Shown here: piece by piece, positions 53,815-63,851 of the stretch
How the letters are laid out: the number at the start of each line of letters is the position of its first letter
Position numbering within the stretch: the stretch's first letter is position 1
From: JAAYJT01 sp037446395
Lineage (GTDB): Bacteria > Bacteroidota > Bacteroidia > Bacteroidales > JAAYJT01
Direction: 5' to 3'
Assembly (NCBI GenBank): GCA_037446395.1
Contig: JBBIIP010000004.1
Location: 80,583-144,582 of the forward strand
DNA length: 64,000 nt
The notes under the pieces: generated by a model
The model's database searches: none
Seen by the model: only the letters and a program-made list of their open reading frames with translations
Told to the model about the DNA's origin: nothing
Translations under genes and position numbers: made by a program

Positions 53815-55728
53815 TTAGAAATTATATGGATTCTCAAACTCCCGTGTGCTGCCATCGGGATAGTGAACCGTGAGTGTTCTGGCTCTTAGTAATTCCATGA
53901 TGGTATCAGGTCTTGTGACAGAAGGCACATAGGTAATTTTCAATACCGGATACTGCCCTATCCATTCAACCGTGAACCTCACGATGCCTTCATTGTTCGA
54001 AAGGTGGCTCATGAGAAACGGAAACCACTTTTGTTGTTCAGCCCGGGCTGCCTGGGGGAAGTCAACGAGGAATATTTCTAACTGATTTGCAGCGAAATTT
54101 TCAAAGTCGTTGAAAGCAATATCATAGGTTTTGAATGATTTTTGCATGTATTCGGCCACACTGATTGAGCCAATTTGGTCTTTGATGAAGGCTATTTTGA
54201 ATTCAGTTTTTTCGGTTATCTGCTCTTCTCCGGCCAAATAAGTCACTTTTCCTGCTTCTATCATTTCCCGAATTTGATCCACCGTCACTAGGTTCGGGTC
54301 GAAATAGATTTGGGCATGAACAGGTTCGCCAAACAAAGTCTCCATACCATAAACCCCTGCCTTGATGCTTAGCATTTCGCTGAGTAAATAGGCATCGTTA
54401 CTGTCGAAAAACCTGTCGATTCCAATGTCGGTTATGGCTAATGTTGTTACTTCTTCTGGTGGTTCGGCAAGCACCCAGCGCACTGGGGTAAAGATTGCTT
54501 CGCGAATCCTGGTGGCATTTGTGATGGCCGGGTCAAAAAATATTTTCACTCCAAACCGCCTTGCGAATGTTTGAACACCAAGCACTCCTTCAACCTTTTC
54601 CATTTGTCCGGCGAATGATTTCGAGCTTCCAAAACACCTCACAGATTTTAGTCCGTTTTGCTCATAAATTTCGGAGTGCTCAAATTGCTGCTCCGTACCC
54701 CAGCGAACATCTATGGTCGGAAGCTCCCAGCGGGCAGCCAGCAACAAGCCCACTGCAATAAGTAAAACCACCGATGCGGCAGGTAGCCAACGCAAGGGCC
54801 TGCGATTAACTGTCAATGCACCTTTTTCCGGGCAATTCACAATGCAATCAACACACATGTGGCAATCAATGTGTTTTACGCTGTCCATTTCAGAAACCTT
54901 GATCGCGTAGGGGCAAACCTTGTCGCATATCTTGCAGTCGGTACATATCTCTTCGTTGCGCGTGATTTTCATTACCGGAAAATACAAACCCTTGCGCCTA
55001 AATATTTCCATCAATAAGCCTGCAGCGCATACAACACCCAGGTACCATGCCCAATGCAACTCCCATGAAGTGAAGCGGATAATAAGCCAATAAACCAGTG
55101 AAATTGCAGCAAACACCGGAGCAAATGCAAAAATATTGGCAGCAGCACCAAGTGGGCAAAGATACTTACACCAAAACTGCCGTATCAGGAATGAGCCAAA
55201 GATCGTAATCAAAATGGCTGGAATGGCGTAAGCCACGGTAACATCTCCGTCGAAGCCCGAAAAGATGGCATAATAAGGGTCGAATTTCTTACAAAACAGT
55301 TCGCTGGAAGAAACAGAAAAATAAAAAGTAATAAATAGCAAAACGTACTTGAGTGAACGCAGCAAATCGTCGGCCAATCCTGTTATTGTGTAACGCAATT
55401 TATAGCGGCTGCTTATTCTCCCAAGCCACTCGGTGAATGTTCCAATCGGGCAAATATAACTGCAAAACAATTTACTGATAAGAAGCACGCCCACACCCAT
55501 CAGGATGCCCATTACAATTTGTGTAGTTGACATGGAACAGGCGAGAGAATTGTTCGCCAGGTAGCTCGACAAGGCTTGTATTCCGCCAAATGGGCAGTAT
55601 GCCTCAAAATCCGGGGTGTAAGATTTGTCAACCAAAAGCCTGATTACCATGTAAGCAAGCAAGGATAGAATCGTCCATTGCAACGCCTGACGATAATAGT
55701 TTCTGTGCGGGTTTCTTTTCTTTCTCAT
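53815..55728 (-). CDS. Membrane 4Fe-4S ferredoxin (NapH/CcoG-like) with C-terminal heavy-metal-associated-like repeats
   Basis: 637-residue membrane protein. An N-terminal NapH-type region of about six helices contains FCSYICPIGTFTEWLGR and FWCKYLCPLGA, then a cytoplasmic dicluster with CTDCKICDKVCP and CHMCVDCIVNCP, and a further helix (WLPAASVVLLIAVGLLLA). The C-terminal half holds about three HMA-like folds (GVLGVQTFARRFGVKIFFD; YGMETLFGEPVHAQIYFD; a third degenerate one). They lack the metal-binding CxxC: the first has CFGSSKS. It probably moves electrons across or along the membrane, perhaps for metal or redox homeostasis; no substrate can be given. Confidence 0.82.
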   Translation of the reverse strand: MRKKRNPHRNYYRQALQWTILSLLAYMVIRLLVDKSYTPDFEAYCPFGGIQALSSYLANNSLACSMSTTQIVMGILMGVGVLLISKLFCSYICPIGTFTEWLGRISSRYKLRYTITGLADDLLRSLKYVLLFITFYFSVSSSELFCKKFDPYYAIFSGFDGDVTVAYAIPAILITIFGSFLIRQFWCKYLCPLGAAANIFAFAPVFAAISLVYWLIIRFTSWELHWAWYLGVVCAAGLLMEIFRRKGLYFPVMKITRNEEICTDCKICDKVCPYAIKVSEMDSVKHIDCHMCVDCIVNCPEKGALTVNRRPLRWLPAASVVLLIAVGLLLAARWELPTIDVRWGTEQQFEHSEIYEQNGLKSVRCFGSSKSFAGQMEKVEGVLGVQTFARRFGVKIFFDPAITNATRIREAIFTPVRWVLAEPPEEVTTLAITDIGIDRFFDSNDAYLLSEMLSIKAGVYGMETLFGEPVHAQIYFDPNLVTVDQIREMIEAGKVTYLAGEEQITEKTEFKIAFIKDQIGSISVAEYMQKSFKTYDIAFNDFENFAANQLEIFLVDFPQAARAEQQKWFPFLMSHLSNNEGIVRFTVEWIGQYPVLKITYVPSVTRPDTIMELLRARTLTVHYPDGSTREFENPYNF

Positions 55729-55760
55729 ATTTAATCCAGGGTTTAATGTAGGCCTCGCAA

Positions 55761-56879
55761 ATGTATGAACTTAATAGTTACTTTTGCCTGTGTAAAGATC
55801 AAAAAATAGAGCTACCAGTGCAACCTTTCAATCTTCGCATTAAAATTCTGATTCAGGTAATTGCTTTTTTGTTGATTTGGCAAACAGGCGTGGCACAAAC
55901 AGGCGACGAGGAAGCATCGGCACTCAGGGTAGTTTTTTATAATGTCGAAAACCTCTACGACGCGCAAGACGATACCCTGACCAACGATGATGAGTTTCTT
56001 CCCCAGGGCATGCGGGCATGGCATATAAAGCGGTTCATAAAAAAAACGCAGGACCTCGGGAAAACCCTGCTGGCAATCGGAGAATGGGAAGCTCCGGGGA
56101 TCATTGGTTTGTGCGAAGTCGAAAACAAATATGTACTTACGCAACTTCTGAAGAATAGTGCCCTGGGAAGGCTCAACTATCAGATCGTTCATTACGATTC
56201 TCCGGATTCGCGGGGAATTGATGTAGCCATGCTCTACCGGAAAGAAAAGATCAGAATATTGCACAGCGAACCCCTACGGGTGGTTTTTCCCGGGCCGGAG
56301 GCGAGGGCAACACGCGATATACTCTATGCAAAAGGAATTGCACTCGGAGCCGACACTTTGCATATTTTTATCAATCACTGGCCTTCAAAGTTTGGAGGCC
56401 TCATGGCCACAGAGCCCCTGCGCTACTACACGGGTGCATTTCTGAAAACCAAAGCCGACTCGATCTTTCGTCACGACAATTCGGCCAATATCATGATGAT
56501 CGGTGATTTTAACGACGAGCCCAACGAAATAAGCATGACCCAGCATCTCAAGGCACGTCTTGATACCTTAGGCATACAATCAGGCGAATTATACAATCTG
56601 ATGGCACCCATTTATACCCGCCAGAATTCAGGCACACACAAATTCAGAGAAAACTGGAGTGTAATTGACCAGGTAGTTGTTTCAACATCGCTCATCCAAA
56701 ATAAGGGCAAACTGATGGTTCATCCTCGTGGTGCTCAAATATTTAATGCCGACTTCCTGCTCGAAGATGACCCGGTACACACCGGGAAGCGGCCTTTCAG
56801 AACCTATTCGGGCTTTACCTATACCGGCGGATTTGCTGACCACTTACCGATTTTTGTTGACATCATTCGTTCGAAATAG
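55761..56879 (+). CDS. Endonuclease/exonuclease/phosphatase-family secreted protein
   Basis: 372-residue EEP-superfamily protein, with a signal peptide ending near TGVAQTG. Motifs: FYNVENLYD, GLCEVENKYVL (metal-binding Glu), DSPDSRGIDVAMLYR, INHWPSKFGG (catalytic His), IMMIGDFNDEP (Asp-Asn) and FADHLPI (final His). All catalytic elements are present, so it should be an active Mg-dependent hydrolase of phosphodiesters or phosphomonoesters outside the cytoplasm, possibly for nucleic-acid or phosphate scavenging. It is divergent from the ferredoxin gene. Confidence 0.9.
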   Translation: MYELNSYFCLCKDQKIELPVQPFNLRIKILIQVIAFLLIWQTGVAQTGDEEASALRVVFYNVENLYDAQDDTLTNDDEFLPQGMRAWHIKRFIKKTQDLGKTLLAIGEWEAPGIIGLCEVENKYVLTQLLKNSALGRLNYQIVHYDSPDSRGIDVAMLYRKEKIRILHSEPLRVVFPGPEARATRDILYAKGIALGADTLHIFINHWPSKFGGLMATEPLRYYTGAFLKTKADSIFRHDNSANIMMIGDFNDEPNEISMTQHLKARLDTLGIQSGELYNLMAPIYTRQNSGTHKFRENWSVIDQVVVSTSLIQNKGKLMVHPRGAQIFNADFLLEDDPVHTGKRPFRTYSGFTYTGGFADHLPIFVDIIRSK

Positions 56880-57034
56880 GGAAGAAAGGCCAACATCAGT
56901 GAATTTTGTTTGGGCCTGGCCACTGGGCTTTCCTGAAGCACCCTTCCACCGATTGTAAATTTACGAACTTTTAGAGCAATCAGATTGATAGTTCAGTGGG
57001 ATAATTGCTATATAAAACTGAAAATTTTATTGAA

Positions 57035-57934
57035 TCAATTACCTCCAGGTATTGATTGAATGGGTACCTCTTTCATAAAAACATTGTATGCAGCAAATAT
57101 CCCAAGTCCATTATTGATGTTTGTATACACCATCACGGGTTCTGCAAATGGATTGTCGCCATCAAATTGATTGACCGACCGGTGAAAATGATAATAATGT
57201 TCGTCTGTTGATAAAAATAATATTCTGTATCCTTTCATCTTGAATGAAAATGGGCCATCCCACCCGTAGAAATAGTGCTGGCCTTCAACAACAAATGTTC
57301 CTCCCTCCCGCAATCGGGTATCAATAATGTTTTTTTTGTCATTAAACCAAACTTCACTTTCTCTAATGGTAGCCTGCTGGGTATTTGGGTCAATATATTC
57401 TTCTACGGCAAATGCCTGAATCCGGTAGAAGTAGGGCTCGCCTGGGATGTCGTCAAATTCAAACCAAACTTTGTAGTTGTAGCTGAATTGGCCATCCTGG
57501 GATGATGCAATTTTCATGATCCTGATGCTTGTATTGAGTCGCGGAACCTTGCAACTGCCCGATACCTGCCTTCCGTCGGGAGTGCTGACCGAGATTTGGT
57601 ACTCCTGACCGGCTAAAGGCCTGAAATTGGCATCAGTAGTGGTATATTTGTTCAAAAAATTGTCGTACGACATTGCCTCAGAAACGCTTCCAGGGCCGGT
57701 TAGTCTCACCGTGGCGTTCTTCACCCATCTATCCATGCTAAAGTCAACGCTCTGTGTTATGGGCATTGAAGTAGTGATGCGTGAGGAAACAATATCTGTG
57801 GGGCTTATATAGCTGTGCACCACCAACTTCGATACCGCCTTAGGCAATTCGACATTGGTTACAATTTTTTCACAGCCGGCCAGGAAAATCAGGACTAAGC
57901 CGGCCGATAAAAATGGTATGATTTTGATTTTCAT
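57035..57934 (-). CDS. DUF4249-family lipoprotein
   Basis: 299 residues; lipobox LAGC near residue 20 (LIFLAGCEKIVTNVELP). The opening VTNVELPKAVSKLVVHSYI and the beta-rich body with VKNATVRLTGPGSVSE are typical of DUF4249 proteins, which are encoded with TonB-dependent receptors in Bacteroidota and probably sit on the outer membrane as their partner. It follows the receptor gene by 76 nt. Confidence 0.88.
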   Translation of the reverse strand: MKIKIIPFLSAGLVLIFLAGCEKIVTNVELPKAVSKLVVHSYISPTDIVSSRITTSMPITQSVDFSMDRWVKNATVRLTGPGSVSEAMSYDNFLNKYTTTDANFRPLAGQEYQISVSTPDGRQVSGSCKVPRLNTSIRIMKIASSQDGQFSYNYKVWFEFDDIPGEPYFYRIQAFAVEEYIDPNTQQATIRESEVWFNDKKNIIDTRLREGGTFVVEGQHYFYGWDGPFSFKMKGYRILFLSTDEHYYHFHRSVNQFDGDNPFAEPVMVYTNINNGLGIFAAYNVFMKEVPIQSIPGGN

Positions 57935-58010
57935 GTTTTTTGCTAATTTAATTTGTCCGATTTCTTTTACATTTAAGATTAAAACTCATCATAAATAATG
58001 GTGGCGATTT

Positions 58011-60362
58011 TCAGAATTTAATTGAATATGAAATCGAGGGAATTATTGGAAATATGGAAATTTGTTTTAACACCCTCCTGTCCCGACTATCGTATCCCAT
58101 AAAATAAAAGAATGGGTTACGGCGATTATATGCATTATAAATGCTTACTTCAAAAACGCTTTTAAACTTTGAAGTATTCTTTAAAAATTGAATACCCACA
58201 TCAAAACGGTGGTACGGTGCCATTCTTACATTGTTTTTCTCTCCATATTCATTTACAAAGTTCCACCAACCAAATTGATTTTCGTCGTATCCTGGTTGGT
58301 GAGGCAAAGCGAGGTATTCTGACAATGGCAGCGTGATGGCATTGCCCGTGCCATAAACCCAGGTGCACGATAAGTTAATCCACTTACCAAGTTCATAAAC
58401 GGCAACAACAGAAACATCATGTCGGCGGTCGTACCGGGCAAAGTACTTTTTTCCAAAGTTAATTTCGTCAAATTGAAGTTGTGTCCACGACAGGGTATAA
58501 CCAATCCAACCGGATAATCGCCCGGTTTTTCGTTGCAGCAGGAATTCAGTTCCATAACTCCAGGCTTGTCCTGAGGTTACATTGTTCTCCCAGTTAACCA
58601 TTTCAGCATTCGTAGGATCATCAATGAGCAAAAAGCTTGCTCCTTCACTATATCCAAGCGTATTGACTGATTTTTTATAGTATCCTTCAACCGATAATTC
58701 AAGGTTCTTTTCATTCAAATCTTTTGCAACTCCCAAAGCTACCTGCCTCGATGTTTGGGGTGGAAGGTTTCGTGTGCTTGGTACCCAAAGATCGGTTGGT
58801 AATCCAATTCCGGTATTGCTAAGCAGGTGAACATACTGGTTCATTTCGGTATAGGAAGCCTTAATGGCCAGATCGCTTCGCAGCAAATAGCTGATGTTTA
58901 TTCGTGGTTCGGGCTTGAAGTAGTAATTTCCTTTATCTGCAAAATGAGAAAAACGAATTCCAGCATTGGCTTTAATTTTTGATCCGATTCTGATGTCATC
59001 CTCAATGTATATTCCTGATTCAACCACATCAATGGCCTTGACCTCTTTTTTGTATTGTTTCACCAAATCATCGCGCAACACAATGGCGCTGGGTGTGAAC
59101 CGATGAAATGTTGAGATGATGCCCGCCCTGATCGAATGGTTTGGATGTGGGGAATAGTGCAGATCGTATTTCAATGAAAAATCGCGAATACCAGACCGGT
59201 AGGATAGATCATAGAACTGCCTGTCGTATTTCTCAAGCATATAAATACTGAACTTATAGTTGCTGTAAACAGCAGATGCATTTCCAAACAGGCGGTTGTT
59301 AAACACATGGTTCCAACGAAGGGTGCTTGTTGCATTTTGCCAATAAATACCGGCTTCGGATTTGGTATAAAAGTCCTTGAATTTGGCATAAAATTTATCC
59401 CGGCCAAAATAGCCACTGGCATAAATCCGGTTTTTGGGGTTGATCGTATAATTCACTTTGGCATTGAGGTCGTAGAAGAAATACCCGCCACGCTCATCTG
59501 CGGGCATAAAAGGCATGATCAGGGCATCGAGGTATGTACGCCGCCCTGAAACAATAAAAGACGACTTTTCTTTTCTTATGGGCCCTTCCAGTATCAGGCG
59601 GGAGGAAATAATTCCAACACCCCCTTCGGCACTGAAGCGCTCCATGTTTCCATCTTTCATATTCATTTCGAGCACCGATGAAAGCCGTCCGCCAAACCTG
59701 GCCGGAAAACCTCCTTTGGTCAACTGTACGCTTTTAATAGCATCGCCATTGAAAACCGAGAAGAACCCAAACAGGTGCGAAGCATTGTAAACGACAGCAT
59801 CGTCTAAAATGATCAGGTTTTGATCAATCCCCCCACCCCTGACATAAAAACCGCTCGTGCCTTCAGTGCCTTTCTGAACCCCGGGCATGAGTTGAATGAT
59901 TTTCAATACATCTTTTTCTCCAAGCAATGCCGGGATAGATTGAATCTGCTTCACCGGAATGTCAATCACACTCATCAGGGGGGTTTCGGTGATGGCAGGA
60001 ATTCGCTCACCAATTACCTCAATGCCGGTGAGTTCTACCGAAGATTCAAGAAACACATTATTGGTTATGTTTTTATTTAATGTAATTTCAAATGCCTGAG
60101 GGGTATAACCCACATAGGAATAAACGATCTGGTAGGAGCCAGCAGGCAGAGTGAGAGAGTAAAACCCATAGTTGTTGGTGCTGGCGCCGAGTCGTTGTTC
60201 CGGAGCAAACACGTTTACGCCCGGCAGTGATTCCCTGCTTCCTTTCTCATAAACAAAACCGCTCACCGTATAACGATTAACCTGTGCTTTGATTAAATGG
60301 GGTGTTAATATAACCAAAACAAAGCAACATACCAGGTTGATATATTTGATGGATTTTTTCAT
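58011..60362 (-). CDS. TonB-dependent receptor with carboxypeptidase-regulatory-like domain
   Basis: 783-residue outer-membrane receptor. Signal peptide, then a regulatory-like domain (GFVYEKGSRESLPGVNVFA, about 35-110), a plug with GFYVRGGGIDQNLIILDDA and a barrel ending FPIIPSISYSIKF. It is shorter than SusC and lacks its signatures; the DUF4249 partner is downstream. Substrate unknown. A 6-bp hairpin (TGCAAC/GTTGCA, 60387-60410) lies in its probable leader. Confidence 0.93.
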   Translation of the reverse strand: MKKSIKYINLVCCFVLVILTPHLIKAQVNRYTVSGFVYEKGSRESLPGVNVFAPEQRLGASTNNYGFYSLTLPAGSYQIVYSYVGYTPQAFEITLNKNITNNVFLESSVELTGIEVIGERIPAITETPLMSVIDIPVKQIQSIPALLGEKDVLKIIQLMPGVQKGTEGTSGFYVRGGGIDQNLIILDDAVVYNASHLFGFFSVFNGDAIKSVQLTKGGFPARFGGRLSSVLEMNMKDGNMERFSAEGGVGIISSRLILEGPIRKEKSSFIVSGRRTYLDALIMPFMPADERGGYFFYDLNAKVNYTINPKNRIYASGYFGRDKFYAKFKDFYTKSEAGIYWQNATSTLRWNHVFNNRLFGNASAVYSNYKFSIYMLEKYDRQFYDLSYRSGIRDFSLKYDLHYSPHPNHSIRAGIISTFHRFTPSAIVLRDDLVKQYKKEVKAIDVVESGIYIEDDIRIGSKIKANAGIRFSHFADKGNYYFKPEPRINISYLLRSDLAIKASYTEMNQYVHLLSNTGIGLPTDLWVPSTRNLPPQTSRQVALGVAKDLNEKNLELSVEGYYKKSVNTLGYSEGASFLLIDDPTNAEMVNWENNVTSGQAWSYGTEFLLQRKTGRLSGWIGYTLSWTQLQFDEINFGKKYFARYDRRHDVSVVAVYELGKWINLSCTWVYGTGNAITLPLSEYLALPHQPGYDENQFGWWNFVNEYGEKNNVRMAPYHRFDVGIQFLKNTSKFKSVFEVSIYNAYNRRNPFFYFMGYDSRDRRVLKQISIFPIIPSISYSIKF

Positions 60363-60657
60363 ACTCTATAATATTGAATGATTAGATGCAACAGCTTATG
60401 AAAAGTTGCAACGGGGTGCAAAGATCAAACATTTTTCGGGTTTTGGATTGTTCTGACACATTTAAATAGCCTTAGAACTCTCCCTGTTACTAAAAACATT
60501 GCTAATTTCGCGTTTAAAAATCGGGATAGATAACACAACTTTAGTGCGACAGTTATTATAAAAAACCTCTCATACATCTCAACGAAAAGACAATTTTCGT
60601 AGTCGTGTATTGACATTACATGATCATATAACTTCAAACCTAAAATAACCGACCCCT
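60363..60657. other. Divergent intergenic region
   Basis: 295 nt between the TonB receptor and the M20 hydrolase, transcribed away from each other. It must hold both promoters, but I find no full TTTG-N19-TAnnTTTG match. A TGCAAC/GTTGCA stem is near the receptor start. Confidence 0.4.
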
Positions 60658-61845
60658 ATGGAAATAGATATTGAAAAAATCAAGGTTGCAGCCGAAAACT
60701 ATCGCCAATATACTGCCGGCAACTTATCGAAACTTGTGAAAATTAAATCGTTGAGCGCAAATGAGAAGGAAGTTCAACTTGAACTCAAACGCCAGATGGA
60801 AGAGGCAGAATTTGATGAGGTATGGATTGATGGGCTGGGCAATGTGATTGGCCGCATAGGCAACGGGAAAAAAATACTCGCTTTCGACGGTCATATGGAT
60901 ACGGTTGACCTGGGCAGGCGCGACAACTGGAGCTTCGATCCCCTGGGTGGCGAAATCAAAGATGGTTTTGTGCATGGGCGCGGCTCTGTTGATCAAAAAG
61001 GTGGCCCGGCAGCCTTCGTCACTGCAGGAAAAATATTGAAAGACCTTGGGTTCGACAAAGACCTGACAATTTATTTTGTTGGAAGTGTGATGGAAGAAGA
61101 CTGCGATGGATTATGCTGGAAATACATCATTGAAGAAGATAAAATACGTCCTGATTTTGTTGTAAGCACTGAGCCTACGAACCTGGGTATCTACCGTGGC
61201 CAGCGCGGACGGATGGAAATGCACGTACATTTTTTCGGCACATCTGCACACGGTTCGGCACCCGAACGAGGGAAAAATGCTATTTATATGGCTTCAAGAA
61301 TCGCCATGGAAATTGAAAAATTAAATGAAAACCTCGCCACAGATCCATTTCTTGGCAGGGGAAGCATAACCATTTCAGAAATTATTTCTGGCAGCCCGTC
61401 GCTATGCGCGGTGGCAGATTATGCCCGCCTGCACCTCGACCGGCGCTTAACATGGGGAGAAACAAAAGAATCGGCTGTGCTCGAAATTGAAGCCCTGATC
61501 AAAGGCCTGGATGCCAAAGTTGAACTTCTGCATTATGAAGAAACTGCCTACACCGGAACAAAATATGGAATGGATAAGTACTACCCTACATGGATGATTC
61601 CTGTCAATCATCCGATTATTCAGGCAGGCGAGTTTGCTTTTGAGAAGCTATTCGGAAAAAAACCTCGGGTTGATAAATGGACGTTCTCGACCAATGGCGT
61701 CACTATCAATGGCATATACGGAATTCCAACCATTGGGTTTGGTCCTGGCAATGAAGTGATGGCACATGCTCCGGACGAAAAAGTCTCGGTTGACGATTTG
61801 GTTGCTTCTTCGGCATTTTATGCTGCGCTTGCTTATGTAATATAG
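60658..61845 (+). CDS. ygeY: M20 metallohydrolase, YgeY type
   Basis: 395-residue cytoplasmic M20-family zinc peptidase/deacylase related to YgeY, which belongs to the anaerobic purine/selenium-linked catabolic cluster of E. coli. Zinc and catalytic residues: FDGHMDTVDLG, GRGSVDQKGGPA, SVMEEDCDG, STEPTNLGIY and a C-terminal GFGPGNEVMAHAPDEKV. It is 26 nt before ygeW, the same neighbours as in E. coli except that ygeX is missing between them. It likely hydrolyses an N-acyl or ureido amino acid. Confidence 0.9.
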   Translation: MEIDIEKIKVAAENYRQYTAGNLSKLVKIKSLSANEKEVQLELKRQMEEAEFDEVWIDGLGNVIGRIGNGKKILAFDGHMDTVDLGRRDNWSFDPLGGEIKDGFVHGRGSVDQKGGPAAFVTAGKILKDLGFDKDLTIYFVGSVMEEDCDGLCWKYIIEEDKIRPDFVVSTEPTNLGIYRGQRGRMEMHVHFFGTSAHGSAPERGKNAIYMASRIAMEIEKLNENLATDPFLGRGSITISEIISGSPSLCAVADYARLHLDRRLTWGETKESAVLEIEALIKGLDAKVELLHYEETAYTGTKYGMDKYYPTWMIPVNHPIIQAGEFAFEKLFGKKPRVDKWTFSTNGVTINGIYGIPTIGFGPGNEVMAHAPDEKVSVDDLVASSAFYAALAYVI

Positions 61846-61871
61846 TCCCGTCTGCCCCCCAAGGTAATTGG

Positions 61872-63089
61872 ATGGATAATCAAATAAAATCTAAAGGAAG
61901 TATGAATTTAAAAAACAAAATTGAAACCCTGTCTCAAATGAATAGTTCGCTTCACGGCAAGGACTTTCTGTTAACCTGGGAAAAAAGTGATGATGACCTG
62001 TTATTGGTGCTCGAACTTGCAGAAACACTGAAGCAAATGCGACAAGAAAATATTTCGCCCCGCATTTTTGACTCGGGTTTAGCCATATCCATTTTTAGAG
62101 ACCAGTCAACCCGCACGCGCTTTTCGTTTGCCTCGGCAGCTAATCTGCTTGGGCTTGCTGTGCAGGATATGGACGAAGAAAAATCGCAGATTGCACATGG
62201 CGAAACTGTGCGCGAAACCGCCCAGATGATCTCATTCCTTTCCGATTTCATCGGTATTCGCGACGATATCTTTTTGGGTGAAGGAAATAAATACATGCGG
62301 GAGGTAGCCGCTTCGCTCGATGAAGGTTTTGAACAAGGTGTACTTCCGGTTCGTCCGGGCATTGTGAACCTGCAATGCGATATGGATCATCCTACCCAAA
62401 GTATGGCTGACTTGCTTTTCCTCAAAAATCATTTCGGATCGCTCGAGAACTTAAAAGGCAAAAAGCTGGTGATGAGCTGGGCCTACTCTCCAAGTTACGG
62501 GAAGCCTCTCTCTGTGCCACAAGGCATTATTGCGCTGATGACTCGTTTTGGATTGAATATTGAACTCGCCTACCCCGAAGGATACGGACTGATACCGGAA
62601 ATTATTGAAATTGCACGAGCCAATGCCCACAAACATGGAGGAAGCTTTCGGGTTACCAATTCCATGAAAGAGGCCTTTGAAGGTGCAGATATTGTTTATC
62701 CGAAAAGCTGGGCGCCCTATCACGTAATGCAAAAACGTACAGAATTGTTAAAAACATCGGACAAAACTGGTCTAAAAGAACTGGAACAGCAGTGCCTGGC
62801 ACATAATTCCCTGCACAAAGACTGGGAGTGCAACAAAGAAATGATGCAACTAACACACAAGGGAGATGCATTGTATATGCATTGCCTCCCGGCCGACATC
62901 TCTGGAGTTTCGTGTTTAGCCGGCGAAGTTAGCGTTGATGTTTTTGAGAAATACAGACTTCTTACATACAAGGAGGCTGGCTATAAACCTTATATCATTG
63001 CTGCAATGCTGCTGGCCAACCGGTTCGAAAATCCAGGCGAGGCCTTAAAGCAGGTGTTATTTTCAGCAAAGCCAAGGCAATTGCCATAA
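61872..63089 (+). CDS. ygeW: Knotted carbamoyltransferase YgeW
   Basis: 405-residue carbamoyltransferase of the YgeW family, with an unknown carbamoyl acceptor. Carbamoyl-phosphate site FRDQSTRTRFSF; DHPTQSMADLLF; MSWAYSPSYGKPLSVPQ; the HCLPADISG motif; and a conserved end. A second ATG ten codons in (61902, MNLKNKIETL) is also a plausible start. Together with YgeY it suggests breakdown of a ureido compound with carbamoyl phosphate recovered for ATP. Confidence 0.93.
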   Translation: MDNQIKSKGSMNLKNKIETLSQMNSSLHGKDFLLTWEKSDDDLLLVLELAETLKQMRQENISPRIFDSGLAISIFRDQSTRTRFSFASAANLLGLAVQDMDEEKSQIAHGETVRETAQMISFLSDFIGIRDDIFLGEGNKYMREVAASLDEGFEQGVLPVRPGIVNLQCDMDHPTQSMADLLFLKNHFGSLENLKGKKLVMSWAYSPSYGKPLSVPQGIIALMTRFGLNIELAYPEGYGLIPEIIEIARANAHKHGGSFRVTNSMKEAFEGADIVYPKSWAPYHVMQKRTELLKTSDKTGLKELEQQCLAHNSLHKDWECNKEMMQLTHKGDALYMHCLPADISGVSCLAGEVSVDVFEKYRLLTYKEAGYKPYIIAAMLLANRFENPGEALKQVLFSAKPRQLP

Positions 63090-63176
63090 ATCAGTTTTGC
63101 AGGAATATTCTTTCTGATATTACCTTGTGTTACCACTCACTGGACACAAGGGTAACCACTAAAAAAGAATTGAAAT

Positions 63177-63851
63177 ATGGGTTACTATATTGATTTAGAG
63201 CAAATATCAATTGATGATTATCAGATAAAACTCGAATCAGCGTATTTACCGCCGAGCAGATTGATACTTAAAGAAAAGTTGGATGAGCGATTTGGATATT
63301 TTAAGAGTATTGGGATTGAAAATGTTAAAGGATTGGTTCAGTTGCTCAACAATAAAAACAAAGTAGCTGAACTATCAAAGGTTGACTTTCTTTCTGGTGA
63401 TTATTTAACTATTTTGCTTCGAGAAGTAAATAGTACGCTCCCAAAACCAAATAAAATTTCTGATTTTACCGGAATAGCAGAAGAAACGATTGATCGCCTG
63501 AAAAAAACCGGAATCATAAATACGGAAAAGCTATATGGCAAGGTCGTTAAAAAGTCAGATAGACATAAACTTGCTGATTCAATCGGGATAAAATATCGAG
63601 ACATTCTGGAATTAACAAAATTGGCTGATTTATCAAGAATTAAGTGGGTTGGAGTGACTTTCGCCCAGATACTTTACAATTTAGGAGTTGATACAGTTGA
63701 GAAAGTATCAGTATCAGACCCGATTGATTTACATGCAAGGATTAATCAGATAATAAAAGAGAAAAATATTTTCAAAGGAGCTATCGGAATAAATGATGTG
63801 AAAATATTAATTGAATCAGCGCGTGAGTTACCTATGGAAATTGAATATTAG
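63177..63851 (+). CDS. DUF4332-like helix-hairpin-helix protein
   Basis: 224 residues, cytoplasmic, rich in charged helices. It contains repeated helix-hairpin-helix-like units, for example RFGYFKSIGIENVKGLVQLL, DFTGIAEETIDRLKKTGI and WVGVTFAQILYNLGVDTVEK, as in DUF4332 proteins. Possible nucleic-acid binding, but no function is established. It lies 87 nt after ygeW. Confidence 0.75.
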   Translation: MGYYIDLEQISIDDYQIKLESAYLPPSRLILKEKLDERFGYFKSIGIENVKGLVQLLNNKNKVAELSKVDFLSGDYLTILLREVNSTLPKPNKISDFTGIAEETIDRLKKTGIINTEKLYGKVVKKSDRHKLADSIGIKYRDILELTKLADLSRIKWVGVTFAQILYNLGVDTVEKVSVSDPIDLHARINQIIKEKNIFKGAIGINDVKILIESARELPMEIEY

